DNA from: Utricularia gibba | Lineage: Eukaryota > Streptophyta > Magnoliopsida > Lamiales > Lentibulariaceae | Direction: 5' to 3' | NCBI GenBank assembly: GCA_002189035.1 | Contig: NEEC01000010.1 | Span: 2,542,001 to 2,606,000 of the forward strand | DNA length: 64,000 nt | Shown: piece after piece, positions 34,746 to 47,705 of the stretch | Position numbering within the stretch: position 1 is the first letter of the stretch | Layout: each line of letters opens with the position of its first letter | Made by a program: the position numbers and the translations under genes | The notes under the pieces: generated by a model | Told to the model about the DNA's origin: nothing | The model's database searches: none | The model's input: the letters and a program-made list of their open reading frames with translations, nothing else

Positions 34746-36121
34746 ATGGCAACCACCACCGTACTGGAAGCCCACAAAGTTGCTCCGCCGCCAGGTGCGG
34801 AGGAGATGACGCTTCCCTTGTCCATGTTTGACATGATGTGGATCCGCTTTCACCCGATTCGCCGTCTTGTATTCTATGACTGCCACTGTTCCACGCTGGA
34901 GTTCACGGACACCATACTTTCCCGGCTGAAGGAATCCCTCTCCCTCGCTCTTAAGCACTTCCCCCCGTGGCCGGACACTTGATTTACCATAAAGACAAGG
35001 AGAACAAGCCTGTTCTCCGTTACGTTCCCGGCGACGCTGTTCTGTTGTCCGCGGCGGAGTCCACCGTTGACTACGATGAACTCGTCGGAAATGACATCCG
35101 CGACGCCGATCTGTTTTACGATTTCATCCCGCTGCTTCCTGTTATCGATGAAGAGGACGAATACAAAAAAGTCCCCCTCTTTGCCGCGAAGGTAACCGTT
35201 TTTCCAGGGCGTGGGATTTGCATCGGAATCACTAATCATCACTGTCTGGGCGATGCGAATTCGATTTTCCGGTTTGTGACGGCGTGGGCTTCAATCTGCA
35301 AGCTTGCCGGAGGAGATGAATATCTAATTAGACCGGAGGAGAATTCTCCTGTTTTTGATAGATCTGCCATTAAGGACAACCTTGGAATCGACACAATTTA
35401 CTGGAAAGTGATGAGGGATACTCCCATCCAAACGTCGCCGTTTCCACTGCCGACGAACAGAGTCCGATCGACGTTCATTCTCTCGCCGGACGACATAAAG
35501 AAGCTCAAAGAAATAGTCATCGCGGAGAAACCAGGCCTAACTCATGTATCCTCCTTTGTGGTAACATCTTGCTACACCTGGGTTTGTTTCGTCAAATCCG
35601 GCGACGCCGCTGGCGAGGAATCCACCGGCGATGGACTGGAACTGCTGGCCTTCGCGGCGGATGCTCGCAGCCGGATCGACCCGCCAGTGCCAGAGACTTA
35701 CTTCGGAAACTGTTTGGCGGGCGGGTACGCATCCTTGAAGCACGAGCGGCTGCTCGAAGAAGACGGCTTCATCGCTGCAACGGAGGCGATAGCAGAGGAC
35801 ATCAAGAACAGAGTGAGCAAAAAAGAGGAAGTGCTGAAAGGCGCTGAGAATTGGTTCTCTTCTTCGCTAATGGAGCAGTTTAAATCTGTACGGCCGTTTT
35901 CGATTTCCGGGTCCCCGAAATTCGATTTCTACGGCGCCGATTTCGGGTGGGGGAGAGGGCGGAAGGTGGAGGTTTTGTCGATCGACGGCGAGAAGTACGC
36001 GTTTTCGCTCAGCAAGTGGAGGTTCCCGGAGGCCGGAGGCTTGGAGATTGGCTTGAGTCTACCGGAGAAACGAATGGCAGCCTTCGCCGCCATCTTTGCC
36101 GATGGGTTAAAGCGAGGCTAA
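34746..36121 (+). CDS. BAHD acyltransferase, anthocyanin/phenolic-glucoside type (apparent early frameshift)
   Basis: Cytosolic CoA-dependent acyltransferase of BAHD clade I, which in relatives adds malonyl or hydroxycinnamoyl groups to anthocyanin or phenolic glucosides. Intronless. Diagnostic motifs are NHHCLGD (HXXXD catalytic His), YFGNC, a clade I mark, and DFGWGRG near the C-terminus. The N-terminal part (34746-34966) ends its frame at LKHFPP, and the rest continues as VAGHLIYHKDKE in another frame. One extra C in the C6 run at 34961-34966 would join them into a full protein of about 458 residues. As read the first frame stops after 78 codons. The rest is free of stops and keeps all motifs, so an assembly homopolymer error is the simplest reading. 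Acyl donor and acceptor cannot be told from sequence. Confidence 0.88.
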
Positions 36122-36693
36122 GGTCCAACTTCTGAAATTCAGAAGGGGAAAATACTATATAATTATGCTGGGCCCCAGCCCACAGATTCCCTGGTGTACC
36201 TGGACCGTACCAATCTTACCATATTTGAAAGTCCATTACACAATCATGGGAATGCCGTCTCATTTTGTCCAGTTCTTACCAAGTTTTTCCATTCAGAAAC
36301 ACTGAACCCTCACACCAGCCGAGTTCAAGTAGAACTCTCATGGCGTTCACAGACATTGTTGATGCTTGGAAAGGCAGTTGAAGGTTGCTAGTTTTTCCAT
36401 CATCCAAGCGAACCGTCGTTGACGCCATGCGAACTCCGTCCTCGACGAATTCGAATCATTTGACAAAATGGAGACTCAAGAAAAATCTGAAGTGGGAAGT
36501 AGGACACCAGTTCCCACCCTATCAAGCTGCAAAGATAAAAGCCTTGCACTGAATTCATGTCCTTAGAAACAAGAGTTGTCTAGTTAGAGGAGAAAGTGTA
36601 AATACCTTGAGGAATCTGAATCACTACTCACTTCGGAAATGGCTAATCGATCGATCATGTGGAGGGACAGTTCTGATAGCAGCAGCCAAACAG
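36122..36693. other. Short convergent intergenic region
   Basis: 3' ends of the acyltransferase (+) and the PPR gene (-). Nothing else can be supported. Confidence 0.4.
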
Positions 36694-38637
36694 TTAAATG
36701 AACAACTGACTCCAACAATTGTCAATGGCTGCTATGGTTTTCTTCTGCTTACATACTTTGGGGATAACCTCTGCCAATGTAGAAGCTTTTGGATGGAGAA
36801 GGTTCTGAAGCATGATTTCTATGACTGCAGAGGCTGCGAATGTTCTCTCTCTACTCTGTAACTTCAATACCAGTTCATCTAAAAACTGTCTACCATTTCG
36901 TGGGGGTTTAAGCTGCTTTCTCAGAGCTGAGAGAAAGATTTTGCATGTTGTGGAATCAGGATCACAACAATGATCTAACATCGTATCAAGAAGATCAATA
37001 GCACGAGTAATCTGGCCATGCCTACACAGAGCACTAAACAATGTGTTATAGGTGAACACATCAGGTTTAGCAGCAGTTACTTGGAATAGCATTTCATTGA
37101 ACATGTTAAGCCCCTGCTTTACTAAACCAGCATTGCATAAGCCGTGTATCATTGATGTATAAGCTACACGATCCAAAGGCAAACCTGTAGCCAGCATGCG
37201 CTTCCACAACACCTGAGCGTCTCTCAACCGTCCATCCTTACATAAGCCGTCAATTAATATGCTGCAGCAGAATAGATTACTTTTATCCCCCATTTTTTCC
37301 CACATAAACATTGCTTTTTCACTGTTTCCCACATCAAAGAAGCCCTTGATGAGAGAAGCATAGGTGAAAGCATTTGGCCTGAACCCTTTTTCAGCCATTT
37401 CTAAGAAATATTCTTCAGCATCATGTGGCTTCCCTTCTCTACATAGACCATCTATAAGAGCTGTATAAACAACTGCATTGGGATTTTGCACTTTCTCAAT
37501 CATTTTACTCCAAAGCTTCAGCGCTTCTTCAGATTTTTTTTGTTTAAACAAACCGCTAATAAGTGCTGAATAGGCATATTCATTTGTTTTGTAACCCCTT
37601 TTCTCAATTTCCATTAAAACATCCAAGGCCTCAACTGCTCTTCCTTGCTTTACAAGCCCATTTACCATGGTTGAATAGGTGACCTCAGATGGAGCAAGAT
37701 TTTTCGACATCATTTGACCGAGCAGGCTGATAGCCTTCTCAAGCTTACCCTTGATGCACAAGCCATGAATAAGAGTGTTGTAAGTCACCACATTTGGAAT
37801 ACAATCTTTCAAGAACATGTTATCAACAAGTTTTGCGGCCCTAGCTAAGTCACCCTTCCTGCATAGACCGTTGATCAAAGCATTAAACGTTGCTGCAGTA
37901 GGTAAGCAGCGTTCAATGTGCATCTCATCCAGCAAAGCCATGGCATCATCAAGCCTATCTACCTTACACAATCCATCCATCAACGTGCAATATGTATAGG
38001 CATCAGGTGCACACCTCAAAACAGTCATTTCCCTGAGCATATCAAGTGCCCTACACAACAGTCCTAATCGACATAATGCCTTTATTACTAAATTAAAAGT
38101 TAGCAAGTTAGGAAAAATATTCCTGCTGCTAATGACATTATCATGAAACTCCAGAGCTTCATAATGCATGTTTTGCTGAATAACCACATTAAGGACGCAA
38201 TTAAAGGACTTTACTGTTTGCTTACACTGGAACTCATCAGCCATCCTGTAGAAAAACTCGATAGCTTTAAGAGGGGATTGAGCTTTGCCGCAAGCTCTGA
38301 ACAAAAATATGAAATTTTTCTCAATAAAAGATCGATTTTGACGTTTCATCTCCTGGAAAAGCATCTCCAGTTCATCAACATTCCCAGACTCAGCAGTGCG
38401 TTCAATTATCGAGTAAAATGTAGAATCACCCTGTCTATAAGAGCCCCTCTTGGGTGCATCACCAAACAGACTGTTCGATATTATAGTTCCTTGGTCCTGT
38501 CTAGCTGCAACAAAGCTATCGGATCTTCGTTCCAACTGATAAGCAGTCTCAGACGAATGCCTTGACGAGAAGTACATACCCAAGGAAGAGACAAACTCGA
38601 AAGTCCAAAACTTTCTCCCTAAAACTAAGCAATTCAT
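36694..38637 (-). CDS. Pentatricopeptide repeat protein (P class, EMB1025-like)
   Basis: Single-exon P-class PPR protein of 647 residues, expected to bind RNA in mitochondria or chloroplasts. About 12 PPR motifs run from roughly residue 90 to 590. Clear examples include DAYTYCTLMDGLCKVDRLDD, NVVTYNTLIHGLCIKGKLE and NAVVYTALIDGLCREGKPHD. There is no E, DYW or other editing domain. The overall layout recalls Arabidopsis At4g20090 (EMB1025). The N-terminus is Ser/Arg-rich with few acids, compatible with an organelle targeting peptide; an alternative Met is at residue 21. It is head-to-head with the RPS3 gene, start codons 498 bases apart. Confidence 0.92.
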   Translation of the reverse strand: MNCLVLGRKFWTFEFVSSLGMYFSSRHSSETAYQLERRSDSFVAARQDQGTIISNSLFGDAPKRGSYRQGDSTFYSIIERTAESGNVDELEMLFQEMKRQNRSFIEKNFIFLFRACGKAQSPLKAIEFFYRMADEFQCKQTVKSFNCVLNVVIQQNMHYEALEFHDNVISSRNIFPNLLTFNLVIKALCRLGLLCRALDMLREMTVLRCAPDAYTYCTLMDGLCKVDRLDDAMALLDEMHIERCLPTAATFNALINGLCRKGDLARAAKLVDNMFLKDCIPNVVTYNTLIHGLCIKGKLEKAISLLGQMMSKNLAPSEVTYSTMVNGLVKQGRAVEALDVLMEIEKRGYKTNEYAYSALISGLFKQKKSEEALKLWSKMIEKVQNPNAVVYTALIDGLCREGKPHDAEEYFLEMAEKGFRPNAFTYASLIKGFFDVGNSEKAMFMWEKMGDKSNLFCCSILIDGLCKDGRLRDAQVLWKRMLATGLPLDRVAYTSMIHGLCNAGLVKQGLNMFNEMLFQVTAAKPDVFTYNTLFSALCRHGQITRAIDLLDTMLDHCCDPDSTTCKIFLSALRKQLKPPRNGRQFLDELVLKLQSRERTFAASAVIEIMLQNLLHPKASTLAEVIPKVCKQKKTIAAIDNCWSQLFI

Positions 38638-39135
38638 ATCCTTTTTCAGAAATTCTGAAACGGGAAGCCGATTTTGAGACTATAAGGACAATCAAAACTG
38701 TATTATATACACACCCCACAGAAGCATCGCAATTACTTGGATCTTCCTGTGCTTCAGCATACCAATGCAACGTGTCAAGGATGCAGAAAAACATATTCCG
38801 CATCCCAGAAAACTCTTCATGTCGCAGCGAGAGCATCGAAGTGAAGTGAAGTAAATTCCTCTACTACATCAACTTCAACCAGGAACATCACTCCAGCTAG
38901 AAAACAGAGCATCAGCATGCCCTAGATTTTATGGAAAATGTGGTATGAATGGGGCGGGACGTATGCAAGAGAGCCCATTAGTTACGGGCCCATTTAAGGG
39001 AATGGATCTTGACTTTGAGCCCAATAGGTTTGTGTAAATAGCTTCTTCATCTAGAAACCCTAAAATCTCTTGGTTTGCCGCATTGCATTCGCGTTGCTCA
39101 CTAAGCGGAACCCGATCTCTGTCGACGATCCTGAA
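38638..39135. other. Bidirectional promoter region (PPR / RPS3)
   Basis: About 500 bases between divergent start codons. A run AAACCCTAAA lies near 39054-39063, matching the telobox (AAACCCTA) common upstream of plant ribosomal protein genes. Confidence 0.45.
39054..39063. promoter_or_regulatory. Telobox-like element in the RPS3 leader/promoter
   Basis: AAACCCTAAA about 75-80 bases before the RPS3 start codon. Teloboxes are recurrent in promoters or leaders of plant translation genes. Function here is inferred. Confidence 0.4.
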
Positions 39136-40417
<1,282 letters not shown>

Positions 40418-41796
40418 AGCTCTCACTTCTGGACAATGTTTGTTTCCTGGTTTAAAATTTGCATCCCAGATTTTCAATTGTTGAACACTGTGTAACCTTT
40501 TCAGCAGAAATGTTTTGTTTGCTTCTTCTTGTTAAGGATTTGACCAGTAATCTTGTCTGGATCAACTAACAAGCATTTTTTTAAATTATCAATGTACCTT
40601 ACCCTCGAAAGCGCCATCAAATGTTAGTAATGCACATCAGTTTCTTAAAATGTTATGATGATTGTGTGATGTGGAGTCTCCGGCTGGAGAACCGGAATGA
40701 AGGCTTTTGAATGGGATTTATTTGCTACCACAACCTAACCATTGAAAGTTTAACCAGTGAATTGCATTCTTAAAAGGCTTAGGTTTTAAAATCCATTGAT
40801 GGTGTCCATGACCTGTGAGAAAATGTTCAGTTTCGGTGTGTTGCATCACCTGTTGCATAGTCAGAAATTTATAGCATCCCCCATCCCTTAGTCCCTGGTG
40901 GTGTTGAGAGGGCACTAGATCTATAGGAATAGACTGTGAAGCTTCACTTGTAGGAAATTTACAGCATCCCTCCATTTGTGAATCAAAAAAATACCTTGTG
41001 ATTGAGGGATTGAGGCCAAAGTCAGAAGTGTAAATTAAGGAAATTTACAAGGCTTGGGATTCCTTAAAGATGCATTTAGAACACCTAATGCAAAAGGTTG
41101 AATTTTTCTCATGGTTTTACGTTTTATGTTTCGTTTCATTTTATCGAATACCTTCCTCGACCATGTATTGCAAATTTGATCAAATCGAACAAACCCTTAC
41201 TCGCATCACATGGTGAGATTGAATTTTGTTTCTTCCCAAAACAAGAAATGACCTCGTGTGGTGTAGTAGCTGAAAAGAGCATGGTTGGCCTTTGAAACAA
41301 ATTTAAATAAAATTTCATTTTAATTCCAATTCATTGTTAAGATTTGTTCAATTTCATTTATCAAATATTAACGATTTCTATTTCAAAAGTTCAAAAATTT
41401 GGAAATATTTATTCTTTTTGAGAAATTATATAATTTCAACTTTTATTTTATAAAAAAGTAATTTTGATGAGTTATAACAAAAAAAAAATTTACAATTAAA
41501 AAATCAAATGCAAAACATGTAAATGAGTGTTAAATATTGATCATATTGTGTTTTTCATATTTACACTTAACAATTACAATAAATAAAAAAGTCAACCATC
41601 ATGAACACTAAATATGGCGGCAACTCTAGGCAATGACTATTTTACCCTCGAAAGCCCTTCCTCCCAAAAGACAACTCTGGTATTGATTGTTTAAGAGGAA
41701 AAAAAACTCTATAAATGCCACCACCATCAAACACAGTTGAAAAATGCGTCACCTTTTCCTCCCTTTGCAGCGCCCTGTTCGTGAAGTTCATTAACG
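40418..41796. other. Intergenic region
   Basis: RPS3 3' end, then AT-rich DNA and the promoter of the next protease. A TATAAAT box is at 41710-41716. No gene seen. Confidence 0.45.
41710..41716 (+). promoter_or_regulatory. TATA box of the papain-like protease gene
   Basis: TATAAAT in CTCTATAAATGCC lies 81-87 bases upstream of the ATG at 41797. Confidence 0.55.
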
Positions 41797-42881
41797 ATGG
41801 GTTTCAGATTCGAGCTCAGCGTGTTGCTCCTCCTGTCTATTCTCCTGGCCGGCGGGATGGCGGCTCAGGGAAGCCCAGACGGCGCGATGATCGAACTGCA
41901 CGAGGGGTGGATGGCGAAGTACGGCCGTGTTTATAAAGACGGAGCTGAAAGGGACATGCGGTTCGAGATATTCAGGCGTAATGTAGAGTACATAAATTCC
42001 GCGAACGTGGATGGTCGGCCGTACAGGCTCGCCGTGAACGAGTTTGCTGATCTCACGAACGAGGAGTTCCGTGCTTCTAGAAACGGGTACAAGGGAAGCG
42101 CTTCCGGGAAGGCTTTTTTGTTTCGGGAGGAACACGTGACTGCGGCGGCGGCGGTTCCTTCGAACGTCGATTGGAGAAAGCTGGGAGCTGTGACTCCCGT
42201 CAAGGACCAAGGAGAATGCGGTAACAGTATTTCCGATTCGACCGTTATTGGCTTGACTTCAACTGTTGCAACGGTTTTTGTGATGTAACAGGTAGTTGTT
42301 GGGCTTTCGCGACGGTGGCGGCCGTCGAGGGGCTGATGCAAATCACAAACGGGGACCTCATCTCATTATCGGAGCAGGAGCTCATCGACTGCGATACGCA
42401 AGGCGAGGATCAGGGCTGCGACGGCGGCCGGATCGACACCGCCTTCCAATACATTCAAAGCAGCGGAGGTCTCACGACGGAGTCCCAGTACCCGTACACA
42501 GGCACACAATCGCCGACTTGCAACTCTCTGCTCACCCAAACCGCTGCCAGCATCAACGGCTATGTGGACGTCCAGAGAAACAACGAGCACGCGTTGATGT
42601 CCGCCGTAGCGAACAGGCCGGTGTCGGTGGCGATCGACGCTAGAGGAGACGACTTCCAGTTTTATTCCGGCGGAGTCTTCAATGGATCGTGTGGGACGAA
42701 TTTGGACCACGCCGTGGCGGTGGTCGGATACGATACGACGGAAGACGGGATTCCGTACTGGATTGTGAAAAATTCATGGGGAACTAGTTGGGGAGAAGAT
42801 GGATACATCAGGATGCTTAAAGACGTCGGCGGCAGGGGGCTCTGCGGGATCGCCATGGCTCCGGCGTATCCAATTGCTTGA
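41797..42881 (+). CDS. Papain-like cysteine protease (SAG39/senescence-type)
   Basis: Secreted or vacuolar C1A protease. Two exons (41797-42220, 42292-42881) with a 71-base intron splitting the active-site region. Signal peptide ([18 protein letters not shown]), then an I29 pro-domain with [20 protein letters not shown] (ERFNIN motif) and FADLTNEEF. The mature enzyme begins VPSNVDWR. The catalytic Cys is in GECGSCWAFA (created by splicing), His in [11 protein letters not shown] and Asn in [17 protein letters not shown]. There is no granulin domain or KDEL. Closest remembered relatives are SAG39/ervatamin-like enzymes. 337 residues is normal for these. Confidence 0.95.
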
Positions 42882-43094
42882 TATTAATTAAAACACGTGT
42901 TCCATTTAAAAAAAATCAAAATGAAAAATGGGAAATTCAAATTTACAAAAAAAAAAAAATCAGTATATAAAAATGTAAATTAAAATCGATGCCCTAGACG
43001 GAATTTGGTAAAAATTTGGGAATGTTATTTCACTGGAGATCAATGTTTCTACATAAAGGCGCCGAATTCGTCTTCATCGACCGCTCAACTGGAG

Positions 43095-46000
43095 ATGGAT
43101 TGCCGAGATTGGGACGAAGAACTGTACAAGGAATCCATTCTACGGGAAAGGGAAGCGCTTTCGCGTACAGTTTTTCGTACCACTTTTGTCCCAAACGCGA
43201 ATCCAAATCCCAATTACGATAGCATCATTGTTGCCTCGAGTGATGGCTGCATTGCTTCTTACTCCATCTCTTCCTGTCTCGTGAGTCATTGCATTTGATT
43301 CTTGTTGTTCTTTTTTTGTGTTGGTGTATTTATGCCATTTTTTATGCTCCGCAGGAAATGGGCTGTGGAAATGCTAGGAGACGCGAGTGAGTTCTTTTTC
43401 CATGTTTCTGAAGCATACATATTATAGTGGTTCACTGTCGCTTCTTCGATTATGTGAAGCTGGATAGTAGCGGAACCGCAGTTTTTGATTCAAGGGCATG
43501 ATGGGCCGGCTTATGATGTTAAGTTTTATGATGACTCTCTGCTACTGAGGTGCGCGTTTATGGTTTTTATTGAATGCACTTGTTCGAAGAAAATTAAACT
43601 GGAGTGATTTGTGGTGGTGTTCCAGCTGCGGTGATGATGGACGTATAAAAGGATGGAAATGGAAAGACCTCTCCGAAGTTGAGGAACCCAAGAATGGTAA
43701 TACCTCTATTAGATCAAGATTTAACTCATGGGGTTGGATTGTGAGATGTGAAAATTGCGGTAATTTGTGTTGTTGGGGATTATTTCTGGCATTTCCTCGC
43801 TAGTGGACTGAGGAGCTCACATCGCGTTGATTCACATTCCAACACAAAAAAGTAAAATCAAAAGGTTCTTCGAGTAGTGATGCCTGATGGTTTTTTCAAT
43901 TACATTCTTTTGATCCATATGCTTCGCAGTGAATGTTAGTTTTGATAAGTGTCCACAACCTTCTTGGATAATTGCTTACAATGAAGGGTACAGATGTCTT
44001 GTATGGCCAGAGTTGGAAAATAGTGTCGTGCAAATTAGAAGCAAAACCAATTTTTTACCCTAAATTTTTTCATAGGTGGTAAATTAGGTTTGCACTAGCA
44101 CACGTTTGCATCAGCTCTAATGGCACACGCATGCATTATATCTCTCTCTCTCTTTTTCTAAATTTTTCCAACACCCACTGCATTTCTCTATCATTAAATC
44201 ATGTGTCTCAATGGCATATTTTGTTTAATTTATTTCCATTAATCTTTGCAGAAAGTGAGTTGAAGCCAGCACTTGACTTGTCAAATCCACAGCACAAGTT
44301 AGTTTTCTGATAAATATAGGCGCTGAGTGTACAGTTGTGAATGGAGATTTATGTTTTCAGTTTTTGGATCATGAGTTTCACGATTTTTTAAACATAATAC
44401 CGTTCTTACTGGGCTATGCATATCTATATTTTGTCTTCAGCAGATAATTTGAAAGCTCGTGTTTCACCCATTTGTTACATCCATTAAATGTCCTAACTTG
44501 CTTTAACAGACATTTATAGGGCACATGATTTCTTGCAGGGGTCCATGGGGTGCACTTTCTCCTATTCCAGAAAATAATGCACTTGCACCCGATCCTCAGG
44601 TTTTAGTTTTCATCATTAGTACAATGTAGCGGTGTGTGTTGTCTAACTTGTGTTCCTTCATCGTCTGTGGAGCATATGTTTTTGCTCATGAGTAATGACA
44701 CTGCTATATACTACCTACTCATACATGCCAAATCATCATTTTTTTTTTCTGTTATCCATTTAATTTTCCCGGGGCTTTACATTCTCTGTACACTTGAAGA
44801 ATATGTTATTTGAAATATAAAATAGATATATTATGACATGGTCTGTCATCCAATGTGCGCAAATTGCTAGTAAAATTCAATCGATTGTTGAACTGATGAA
44901 GTTATTCTAGCTACTGACTCCCTGGGTTTCCCATTTTCCACTTCCATTTAAGCCTGTCTACTGCATTTCCTTGAATGCAGAATGGATCTGTATATTCCGC
45001 TACAGGTGATTCCAATGCGTATTGCTGGGATGTGGTATGCACTTCCACATTTGACAGTGATTTATTGTTTCAGTTTTTTTTTTTTTTTAAGCTTGGGTGA
45101 TGTGACACCCTGGTTCATTGTCCAATATCGTTCAGGAGAAAAGTGTGGTCAAGACGGTTTTCAAGGGGCATTCAAGCTATGTGCATTGCATTGCTTCCTG
45201 CAAATTAAGCAGTCAGGTCCTTTTATTCAATAGAAGGAAAAAAATATGTTCTGCTCTTTAAAACTGAACTGCAACATGTGTTGATAGGAGTTCTGATATT
45301 GATCATTTCTACTTTTTGTGGTTCTCCAAAACTGTGGCATTCAGATTGTAACTGGTTCTGAAGATGGAACTGCACGCATATGGGGTAATTTTAAACTCTT
45401 GCATGCCTTTACGCTTGTTGCTGCTTCTGTGCTTATGTGCTGTTTTCATTTTCCGTCATCTGAAGATCTAACGAGGCTGATGTGTGTATGCTACCTCTCA
45501 CAGACAGCAAAAGTGGAAAATGCATAAAAAAAATTGATCCAGACAAGGACAGGAAGTCTACTCTATATGTCCCACGACTAAGCTGTATTGCTCTTGATTC
45601 CAGTGAGAACTGGTTGGTGAGTGAACATGATTTTTCATTTTTGGACAAGTACACTGGTGGGTAGCTTTATGTCTCAGTTTAGTCCAACAGTTTCGTTGTC
45701 GTCGACTTTTACAGGTGTGTGGAAAAGGTCAATCCCTTTCACTATGGAACCTTCATGCTCGAGAATGTGTTTCAAGTGTCGAAAGGAGTAGCCCCATTCA
45801 AGATGTCATCTTTGATGAGAATCAAGTGAGTTTTTAAACTTTGCTTACTTCTTGTGATACTTCATCCCATTGATATTGCTTCGTTGGGAATCTGCAGATC
45901 TTAGCTGTTGGAGCAGAACCGTTACTTACACGGTCAAACATAAATGGGGATACCCTCTCTCAGATTCGGTGTGCACCTCAAACTGCCTTTTCCATTTCTC

Positions 46001-46503
46001 TGCATCCCTCAGGAGTAAGTTTATTTTTTCCTGCATTACGTTACAGTATTCTTCATGCAACAGCATTTATGAATCAGCATGTTTATCAATAGGGTGTGAG
46101 GCAAAATTTCTGGATGCTTAGATGGCAAGGACGAACTGTTTTTTTTTATATCCCAGGGATAGTTGCAAACAAAAACCTTTACTGAAAGCATAATCTGATG
46201 AAGTGGCTTTTTAACTTATCCTTGTTTTGGTGCAAACACCCTTTTTTAACAACATTAAACATATGCTGCAATACGTGCCTTATTGTAAAATATCCATCTT
46301 TACCTGAATCACGAGAGCAGAGTTTCTTAAGAAGTTTAGATATACACTTGGGTATCTTCTCTAATTTCAAATAAAGGAGGGACGTGCTTCTTATGTTTTA
46401 TGGTTCCACAGGTAACCGCAGTTGGTGGCTATGGAGCCTTGGTTGACATAATCTCCCAGTTTGGAAGCCATCTCTGTACATTCCGCTGCAGAGGGCTGTG
46501 ATC
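43095..46503 (+). CDS. THO6: THO complex subunit 6 (WD40; DWA1-type)
   Basis: WD40 protein of the THO/TREX mRNA-export complex; Arabidopsis THO6 is also DWA1, a DDB1-CUL4 substrate receptor in ABA signalling. At least twelve exons join in frame, beginning 43095-43280, 43355-43386, 43460-43559, 43626-43696, 44252-44297 and ending at 46503. Blocks match the family: HDGPAYDVKFYDDSLLLSCG, NPQHKGPWGALSPIPENNA, TGSEDGTARIWDSK, NWLVCGKGQSLSLWNLHARE and GGYGALVDIISQFGSHLCTF. TGSEDGTARIWDSK fits a DWD box (Asp, Trp-Asp, basic residue at the end). No frame break in any exon. One intron is only 73 bases. The start at 43095 gives MDCRDWDEELYKESI, matching the known N-terminus. Confidence 0.93.
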
Positions 46504-47705
46504 ATTTTTCGAGGCTAACTGGTATATTAGACTTGCCTTGTTGTCTAGAATTTTTCGTCGAAATCGGCCTAATGCCGGAAAATTTGCTAATGCATATGGC
46601 GCCTGTGATGTTCCCAGCACCAAAGAATCTATGCTCCCATTCTGAAACAGGAATGAAACGCAGAGGAGATTTGATGCGTTTAAGGAAACGCATGTAGTTC
46701 AAGTCTGATAATGCTCCATCTCACTCGAGCTGCTGGTCTTCTGGTTATTCCCTGATTGAAAATGATAAATTGCGAAACAACCCCAAACCGGGGACTGCAA
46801 TCATATTTTCGATTTTTGAAGTACCCAACAATAAATGTAAACAAGAGGCGTGTTTTAATTTAAAGTATGCCCGACCAGCGGCCCATTAGAAGCCCAATGT
46901 TCCATTTCGTTGAGCGAAGCTGAGCATTTTTCTGTCCGCATCCGAAATTCTGGGGGAGTGGTATTGGAACGTGTTTTCCCCCTTCGTTTCCCTCCCTTTT
47001 TTTCTATTCTCTATTGACCGGATGAACTACTTAGGCCAATTTCAACATTTCCTTCTTCTGAGCTTCTCAAGGAACTGAGGTGGGTGTGAGTGTAATTGCT
47101 GCAGGTATGAGATTTTTCGTATTTTTTTGTGAATCGAACTTCTTTAGTTGGGATTTTTTTAGGATTAAGAAGCTGGGTCTGCTATGTTTCTTTCGTTCTC
47201 AGTTCTCTTTTGTCGTGTGGATTATTACGTTTTTGAGGGATCTGGACAAGGGGATTTTTGGTGTTTATGTTAGCATTCCGTTTAGAAGAATGGTAAGTCC
47301 TAGCAAAAGTTCAAATTTTGTGTTCGTGCATGTACTTCTGGATTTTATGTTGAAGTTTCTGATTATAACCGGCTTTGATACATGTCTAGATGGTGGGGTT
47401 TGAAATGGGAACTGAAGTGTCTTGGTAAACCTCTTTTCTTGATTTGGTTATTTCATTTTGTTGCCGAAAATTATTCATTTCCTTTGAGCTCTTGATAGGC
47501 CTGGCCGCCTGTTGGAGCTCAAAGATTGCCTGATGTTTTCAGTTCTTTCTTCTGCTCCCATTTATTTTGGGAAACATGATGTTTTTTTAAATGTTGTTGC
47601 AGTGACTATCTACACTTGCATAGTTGGTGTATACTAGAATGTCAGGTATAGTAGAGCTTTCGAATGTAGTTTGGGAGGTCCTTTCCTTGTGATTCCCGAC
47701 AAGCA
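46504..47705. other. Intergenic region and leader of the J-domain gene
   Basis: 3' end of THO6, then the leader of the next gene. A CAG|GTATGA donor near 47105 and TTGTTGCAG acceptor near 47602 suggest a leader intron of about 500 bases. The ORF at 47080-47403 lies inside it and is not coding. Confidence 0.45.

Noticed and set aside
42221-42291. Loss of frame at the active site of the second cysteine protease
   Set aside because: Explained by a 71-base intron; the junction recreates GECGSCWAFA.
44130-44155. CT-rich repeat that might mark a regulatory element
   Set aside because: Short (CT)n tract inside a THO6 intron, ordinary plant microsatellite.
47080-47403. 107-codon ORF upstream of the J-domain gene
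   Set aside because: Lies within a probable leader intron and is rich in Phe/Ser codons from T-rich intron sequence.
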